Assembly (NCBI GenBank): GCA_030536675.1
Contig: JAUNPM010000039.1
Location: 1 to 10,569 of the forward strand
Source of the DNA: Clostridia bacterium
GTDB taxonomy: Bacteria > Bacillota > Clostridia > Lachnospirales > CAG-274
DNA length: 10,569 nt
Direction: 5' to 3'
The notes beneath the pieces are model-generated. The model ran no database searches. It was not told the DNA's origin and worked only from the letters and a program-made list of their open reading frames with translations. Positions 6,323 through 10,569 of the stretch are shown in pieces (positions within the stretch are counted from its first letter, which is position 1; the number at the start of each line of letters is the position of its first letter). A program made the translations under genes and the position numbers.

Positions 6323-7252
6323 ATGATTACAGATAAACTCATAGATAAAATTAAAGCTACGGGAAATCCTACTGTTGTGGGTCTTGATCCCAGATTAAAC
6401 TATATTCCTAATTTTATAACGGAGAAATATTTTGCTAAATACGGGAATACTCCTAAGGCTGTGGCAAAGTCAATGTATAAGTTTAACAAATATATAATTG
6501 ACGCAGTTTTTGACATTGTACCTGCCGTTAAGCCTCAGATAGCTATGTATGAAAGATACGGTATTGAGGGCTTAAAGGCATATGACAAAACCTGCAAATA
6601 TGCAAAAAGCAAAGGACTTATTGTGATCGGAGATATTAAAAGAAGTGATATTGCTTCTACGGCAGAGGCTTATTCCGACGGACATATAGGAAAGGTTGAA
6701 ATAAACGGCGCTGTATATGACAGCTTTTCACAGGATTTTATTACATTAAATCCTTATTTAGGCTCCGATTCAATAACACCGTTTTTAAAGGACTGTCAGG
6801 CTTATGAAAAGGGACTTTTTGTACTTGCAAAGACTTCCAATCCAAACAGCGGCGAAATTCAGGATCTGCTTGTTGACGGCACGCCTATATATGAAAAGGT
6901 GGGAGCACTCATTGAAAAGTGGGGAGAAAGTTCAATAGGACGCTATGGCTTCAGTGCCGTAGGTGCTGTTGTAGGTGCAACTCACCCTGAACAGGCTAAG
7001 AGATTGAGAGAGGTTATGCCTCATACATTTTTCCTTGTACCGGGATACGGTGCACAGGGTGGAAAGGCTGAGGACTTGGCTGTATGCTTTAATGAAGAGG
7101 GACTTGGGGCTATAGTAAATTCTTCAAGAGGCATTATAGCAGCTCATATGAAGGATGAATATAAATCCTGTTATGCAGATGAGAGAAATTTTGCTCTTGC
7201 TGCAAGACAGGCTTGTATAGATATGAAAAATGATTTAAGGAGATGTATTTAA
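6323..7252 (+). CDS. pyrF: Orotidine 5'-phosphate decarboxylase, type 2
   Basis: It decarboxylates OMP to UMP, the last step of the pathway. The 309 residues and segments such as VVGLDPRLNYIP and LAKTSNPNSGEIQDL place it in the longer subfamily 2 of PyrF, rather than the roughly 240-residue Bacillus/E. coli type. The catalytic signature D-x-K-x-x-D is present as GDIKRSD, with Asp104, Lys106 and Asp109. The C-terminal phosphate-binding part is seen as VPGYGAQGGKAED and NSSRGI. ATG 6323 is chosen because GGAGG (6311-6315) lies 7 bases before it; a TTG at 6302 in the same frame has no SD. Thirty-nine bases separate it from pyrC, and only 2 bases separate it from carA. Confidence 0.96.
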   Translation: MITDKLIDKIKATGNPTVVGLDPRLNYIPNFITEKYFAKYGNTPKAVAKSMYKFNKYIIDAVFDIVPAVKPQIAMYERYGIEGLKAYDKTCKYAKSKGLIVIGDIKRSDIASTAEAYSDGHIGKVEINGAVYDSFSQDFITLNPYLGSDSITPFLKDCQAYEKGLFVLAKTSNPNSGEIQDLLVDGTPIYEKVGALIEKWGESSIGRYGFSAVGAVVGATHPEQAKRLREVMPHTFFLVPGYGAQGGKAEDLAVCFNEEGLGAIVNSSRGIIAAHMKDEYKSCYADERNFALAARQACIDMKNDLRRCI

Positions 7253-7254
7253 CC

Positions 7255-8343
7255 ATGAAGAAAACCATTAAAGCCGAGTTAATACTTGAAAATGGCGTTA
7301 AATTTAAGGGTAATGCATTTGGCTACATTAAGGAAACCGTAGGTGAAGTTGTTTTTACCACGGGTATGACGGGTTATCAGGAAACATTGACAGACCCTTC
7401 CTTTGCAGGTCAGATTGTGGTTATGACTTACCCGTTAATAGGAAATTACGGTATTAACCTTGAAGATATGGAAAGCAGAAAGCCTTTCTTAAAGGGCTTT
7501 GTTGTAAGAGAAAAATGTGACGTTCCCAATAACTGGAGATGTGAAATGGATATAGAGGACTTTTTGTATCAGAATAAGATAATGGGTCTTGAAGGCATTG
7601 ATACAAGAGCGCTTACAAGAATATTGAGAGATAACGGTACTATGAGAGGTATCATAACCACAAGAGTAGATGACCTTACTCCAAGTCAGGTAAAGCAGAA
7701 GTTTGACACATATACAAATGCTTATGCCGTTAAGGAAGTTACAATTGATGAGCCTTATACCATAAGCGGTGTGGGAACTCACCTTGCAGTTCTTGACTGT
7801 GGAATTAAGCAGGGTATCATAAGGGATCTTGCAAAAAGAGGCTGTAAATTAAGCGTGTTCCCTGCCTTTACATCAGCAGAGGAAATGCTTTCCGTTAAGC
7901 CTGACGCTGTTTTCTTAGGAAACGGCCCCGGAGATCCAAAGGATATTCCTACTGTAGTTGAAACAGTTAAAAAGCTTATTGATTCAGGCATACCCGTGCT
8001 TGGCATATGCCTTGGACACCAGCTTATAAGTCTTGCTTTAGGCTGCAATACAAAGAGATTAAAGTTTGGTCATCACGGGGGAAATCACCCTGTTAAGGAC
8101 TTAAAGACGGGAAGAGTATACATTACAAGTCAAAATCACGAGTTTGTTGTGTGTGATCTTGCAGATGATGTTGAAGCTACTTTTATAAATGTAAATGACG
8201 GAAGTATCGAAGGTATAAGACATAAGACAAAGCCTATTTATTCCGTTCAGTTCCACCCTGAGGCAAGCCCCGGACCTCTTGATACTCAGGTATTATTTGA
8301 CAGATTTTTGAAAACTATTGAGGAGGTGAAAACTCATGCCTAA
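7255..8343 (+). CDS. carA: Carbamoyl-phosphate synthase, small (glutaminase) subunit
   Basis: It hydrolyses glutamine and passes ammonia through a tunnel to CarB for carbamoyl phosphate synthesis. The 362 residues have an N-terminal small-subunit domain (to about 140; TTGMTGYQETLTDPSF is diagnostic) and a C-terminal class I glutamine amidotransferase domain. The triad is complete: Cys252 in LGICLGHQ, His334 and Glu336 in FHPEASPGP. ATG 7255 is preferred: AAGGAG (7237-7242) lies 12 bases upstream, a little long, whereas the in-frame ATG 7243 directly abuts that SD and cannot use it. The SD lies inside the end of pyrF, so translation is coupled. Its last 8 bases overlap carB. Being within a pyr operon, it is likely the pyrimidine-responsive CPSase (pyrAA). 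Confidence 0.97.
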   Translation: MKKTIKAELILENGVKFKGNAFGYIKETVGEVVFTTGMTGYQETLTDPSFAGQIVVMTYPLIGNYGINLEDMESRKPFLKGFVVREKCDVPNNWRCEMDIEDFLYQNKIMGLEGIDTRALTRILRDNGTMRGIITTRVDDLTPSQVKQKFDTYTNAYAVKEVTIDEPYTISGVGTHLAVLDCGIKQGIIRDLAKRGCKLSVFPAFTSAEEMLSVKPDAVFLGNGPGDPKDIPTVVETVKKLIDSGIPVLGICLGHQLISLALGCNTKRLKFGHHGGNHPVKDLKTGRVYITSQNHEFVVCDLADDVEATFINVNDGSIEGIRHKTKPIYSVQFHPEASPGPLDTQVLFDRFLKTIEEVKTHA

Positions 8344-10569
8344 GGACAATTCAATCAAAAAGGTTCTTGTTATAGGTTCTGGTCCTATTGTTATAGGTCA
8401 GGCTGCCGAGTTTGACTACTCAGGTACACAGGCGTGTCAGTCAATTAAGGAAGAGGGTATTGAGGTAGTTCTTGTAAACTCCAATCCTGCTACCATAATG
8501 ACAGACTTAGGTATGGCACACTATACTTATATTGAACCTTTGACTATAGATTTTATTGAAAAGGTCATTGCAAAGGAAAGACCCGACAGCATTATTGCAG
8601 GTATGGGCGGACAGACAGGTCTTAACTTAAGCTGTGAATTATATGACGCAGGTATTCTTGACAAGTACAATGTGAGAGTTATCGGTACGTCTATCGACTC
8701 CATTAAGGAAGGTGAGGACAGGGACAGCTTTAAGCAGTTAATGGAAAGGACAAATCAGCCTATTGTTGAAAGTGATATTGTAACAGATGTTGAATCAGCA
8801 GTGTCTTTTGCAAACAAGATCGGTTATCCCGTTATAGTAAGACCTGCTTATACTCTCGGCGGTACAGGCGGTGGTATTGCAGCAGATGAACCTGAATTAA
8901 GAGAAATATGTACTCAGGGTCTGCACCTTTCAAGAGTAGGTCAGGTTCTTATTGAAAAGAGTATTGCAGGCTGGAAGGAAATTGAATTTGAGGTAATGAG
9001 AGATGGTGCGGGAAACTGTATAACCGTATGTAGTATGGAAAATGTTGACCCTGTGGGTGTACATACAGGGGACAGTATCGTAGTTGCACCTGCACAGACA
9101 TTATCAGACAGAGAATATCAGATGTTGAGAAGCGCAGCGATCAACATTATTAATTCCATAGAAATAAAGGGCGGTTGTAATGTTCAGTTTGCTCTTGACC
9201 CTAACAGCTATAACTATGCCGTAATTGAGATAAACCCCAGAGTGTCACGTTCTTCTGCTCTTGCCTCAAAGGCTACAGGTTATCCTATTGCAAAGGTTGC
9301 GGCTAAGATAGCTTTAGGCTATAACCTTGATGAAATTAAAAATGCTGTAACGGGAAAAACTTTTGCCTGCTTTGAGCCTACGATCGATTATGTTGTGTTA
9401 AAGTTCCCAAGATGGCCTTTTGACAAGTTCTTTGGCGCTAAGAGAACTCTTGGTACAAAGATGATGGCTACAGGTGAAATAATGTCAATTGGAAAGAGCT
9501 TTGAAGCTGCTTTATTAAAGGGTGTGCGTTCTCTTGAAATAGGTCAGTATGGTCTTGAAAGAAAGAGCGCAAAGGAATTATCTCTTAATGAGCTTAAAAA
9601 GAGAGTTGTTAAGCCTGATGATGAAAGACTTTTCTATCTTGCGGAAATGTTAAGAAGAGGCTACAAGGTGGAGAAGGTTTGTCAAATAACGGGTATGGAC
9701 TTGTTCTTCATTGCCAAAATAGCTAAAATCGTTGAAATGGAGGAAGCGCTTAAGTCAATGAAGCTTGAGGATTTCAACGAAGAAAATTTAAGATATTTTA
9801 AAGAAAAAGGATTTTCAGACAAGGCAATAAGCAAATTTGTGGGCTGTATTCCTCCCGATATTTATGCTTTGAGAAAGAAATGGGACATTATGCCTGTGTT
9901 TAAAATGGTTGATACCTGTGCAGGTGAGTTTGAAGCTGTTACTCCTTACTACTATTCAAGCTATGACAGTGAAACAGAGGTTGTTGTAAGTAACAGAAAG
10001 AAAGTAATGGTTATAGGTTCAGGTCCTATAAGAATAGGTCAGGGTATTGAATTTGACTATTGCTCCGTTCACTCAATAATGGCTCTTAAAAAGGCGGGAA
10101 TTGAAACTATTATTGTAAACAATAACCCTGAAACAGTATCTACGGACTTTGATACTGCTGACAAGCTGTATTTTGAACCTCTTACGGAAGAGGACGTTTT
10201 AAACGTGGTTGAAACCGAAAGACCTGACGGTGTTATTTTACAGTTTGGCGGACAGACTGCCATTAAGCTTGCAAATTTCTTTGATGAAATGAATATTCCT
10301 ATTTTAGGTACACTTCCTAAGCATATTGATGAAGCAGAGGACAGAGAAAAATTTGACGCTGTGCTTGAAAAATTAGGCATTGCAAGACCTAAGGGCAAGG
10401 TTGTATGGGATCTGAAAGAAGGTATTGAAACTGCAGAAAACCTGGGATATCCTGTACTTGTAAGACCAAGTTACGTTTTGGGCGGTCAGGGTATGGAAAT
10501 AACTCACAACGAAGAAGAGCTTACGCTTTATCTTACCGAGGCATTTGAAAAGGACAGCAAAAATCCTGT
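8336..10569 (+). CDS. carB: Carbamoyl-phosphate synthase, large subunit, 3' end missing
   Basis: It uses two ATP, bicarbonate and CarA-derived ammonia to make carbamoyl phosphate. It runs out of the window after 744 complete codons of an expected 1060-1075 or so. It starts MPKDNSIKKV, with AGGAGGTG (8321-8328) 7 bases before the ATG, and overlaps the carA end by 8 bases in another frame. The first half shows the pre-ATP-grasp GSGPIVIGQAAEFDYSG (14-30), the ATP-grasp loop RPAYTLGGTGGG and the metal site EINPRVSRSSALASKATGYP. An oligomerisation-like region follows, and the internal duplication restarts near residue 557 with VMVIGSGPIRIGQGIEFDY, then RPSYVLGGQGM. The frame is intact throughout. 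The C-terminal allosteric (UMP/PRPP) domain is outside the window. Confidence 0.97.
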   Translation, partial: MPKDNSIKKVLVIGSGPIVIGQAAEFDYSGTQACQSIKEEGIEVVLVNSNPATIMTDLGMAHYTYIEPLTIDFIEKVIAKERPDSIIAGMGGQTGLNLSCELYDAGILDKYNVRVIGTSIDSIKEGEDRDSFKQLMERTNQPIVESDIVTDVESAVSFANKIGYPVIVRPAYTLGGTGGGIAADEPELREICTQGLHLSRVGQVLIEKSIAGWKEIEFEVMRDGAGNCITVCSMENVDPVGVHTGDSIVVAPAQTLSDREYQMLRSAAINIINSIEIKGGCNVQFALDPNSYNYAVIEINPRVSRSSALASKATGYPIAKVAAKIALGYNLDEIKNAVTGKTFACFEPTIDYVVLKFPRWPFDKFFGAKRTLGTKMMATGEIMSIGKSFEAALLKGVRSLEIGQYGLERKSAKELSLNELKKRVVKPDDERLFYLAEMLRRGYKVEKVCQITGMDLFFIAKIAKIVEMEEALKSMKLEDFNEENLRYFKEKGFSDKAISKFVGCIPPDIYALRKKWDIMPVFKMVDTCAGEFEAVTPYYYSSYDSETEVVVSNRKKVMVIGSGPIRIGQGIEFDYCSVHSIMALKKAGIETIIVNNNPETVSTDFDTADKLYFEPLTEEDVLNVVETERPDGVILQFGGQTAIKLANFFDEMNIPILGTLPKHIDEAEDREKFDAVLEKLGIARPKGKVVWDLKEGIETAENLGYPVLVRPSYVLGGQGMEITHNEEELTLYLTEAFEKDSKNP

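Noticed and set aside
10069..10398. 109-codon minus-strand ORF inside carB
   Set aside because: A serine-rich shadow of the intact carB frame with no SD.

Overview
The window is AT-rich chromosomal DNA with strong AAGGAGG-type ribosome binding sites, frequent AGA and ATA codons, and genes of strict-anaerobe type. This suggests an anaerobic low-GC Firmicute of the class Clostridia, possibly Lachnospiraceae-like; that placement is inference. All clear protein genes lie on the + strand, in two transcription units separated by an RNA-rich gap. No mobile genes, CRISPR array or tRNA were seen.

Region 1 (1-3272) is a deoxynucleotide module. It holds the 5'-truncated class III (anaerobic) ribonucleotide reductase nrdD, its radical-SAM activase nrdG, and a dUTPase-family protein 4 bases after nrdG. 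Together they would make dNTPs without oxygen and remove dUTP. A long hairpin lies between nrdD and nrdG.

Region 2 (3273-4062) is almost 800 bases without a conventional gene, but it is not empty. On the minus strand there is a probable 6S RNA (about 3504 down to 3358), ending at a hairpin (3331-3352) that can also terminate the nrd unit from the other side. A strong minus-strand promoter lies upstream of it (3607-3635). On the + strand there follows a compact device: a near-consensus promoter (3825-3853), a strong SD, a 29-residue leader peptide ORF (3889-3978) whose last 45 bases or so are extremely T-rich, and an intrinsic terminator (3971-4011) whose 5' arm contains the leader stop codon. 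This is the layout of the enterobacterial pyrBI (pyrL) UTP-sensing attenuator. No PyrR-binding motif, the usual Firmicute solution, was seen.

Region 3 (4063-10569) is a tight de novo UMP operon: pyrB, pyrC, pyrF, carA and carB, the last running off the window. CarA/CarB make carbamoyl phosphate, PyrB makes carbamoyl-aspartate, PyrC closes it to dihydroorotate, and PyrF performs the final decarboxylation to UMP. The dihydroorotate dehydrogenase and orotate phosphoribosyltransferase genes are not here and may lie downstream. There is no pyrI between pyrB and pyrC.

The most notable result is the intergenic RNA region: a pyrL-like transcription/translation-coupled attenuator in an apparent clostridium, next to a 6S RNA locus.
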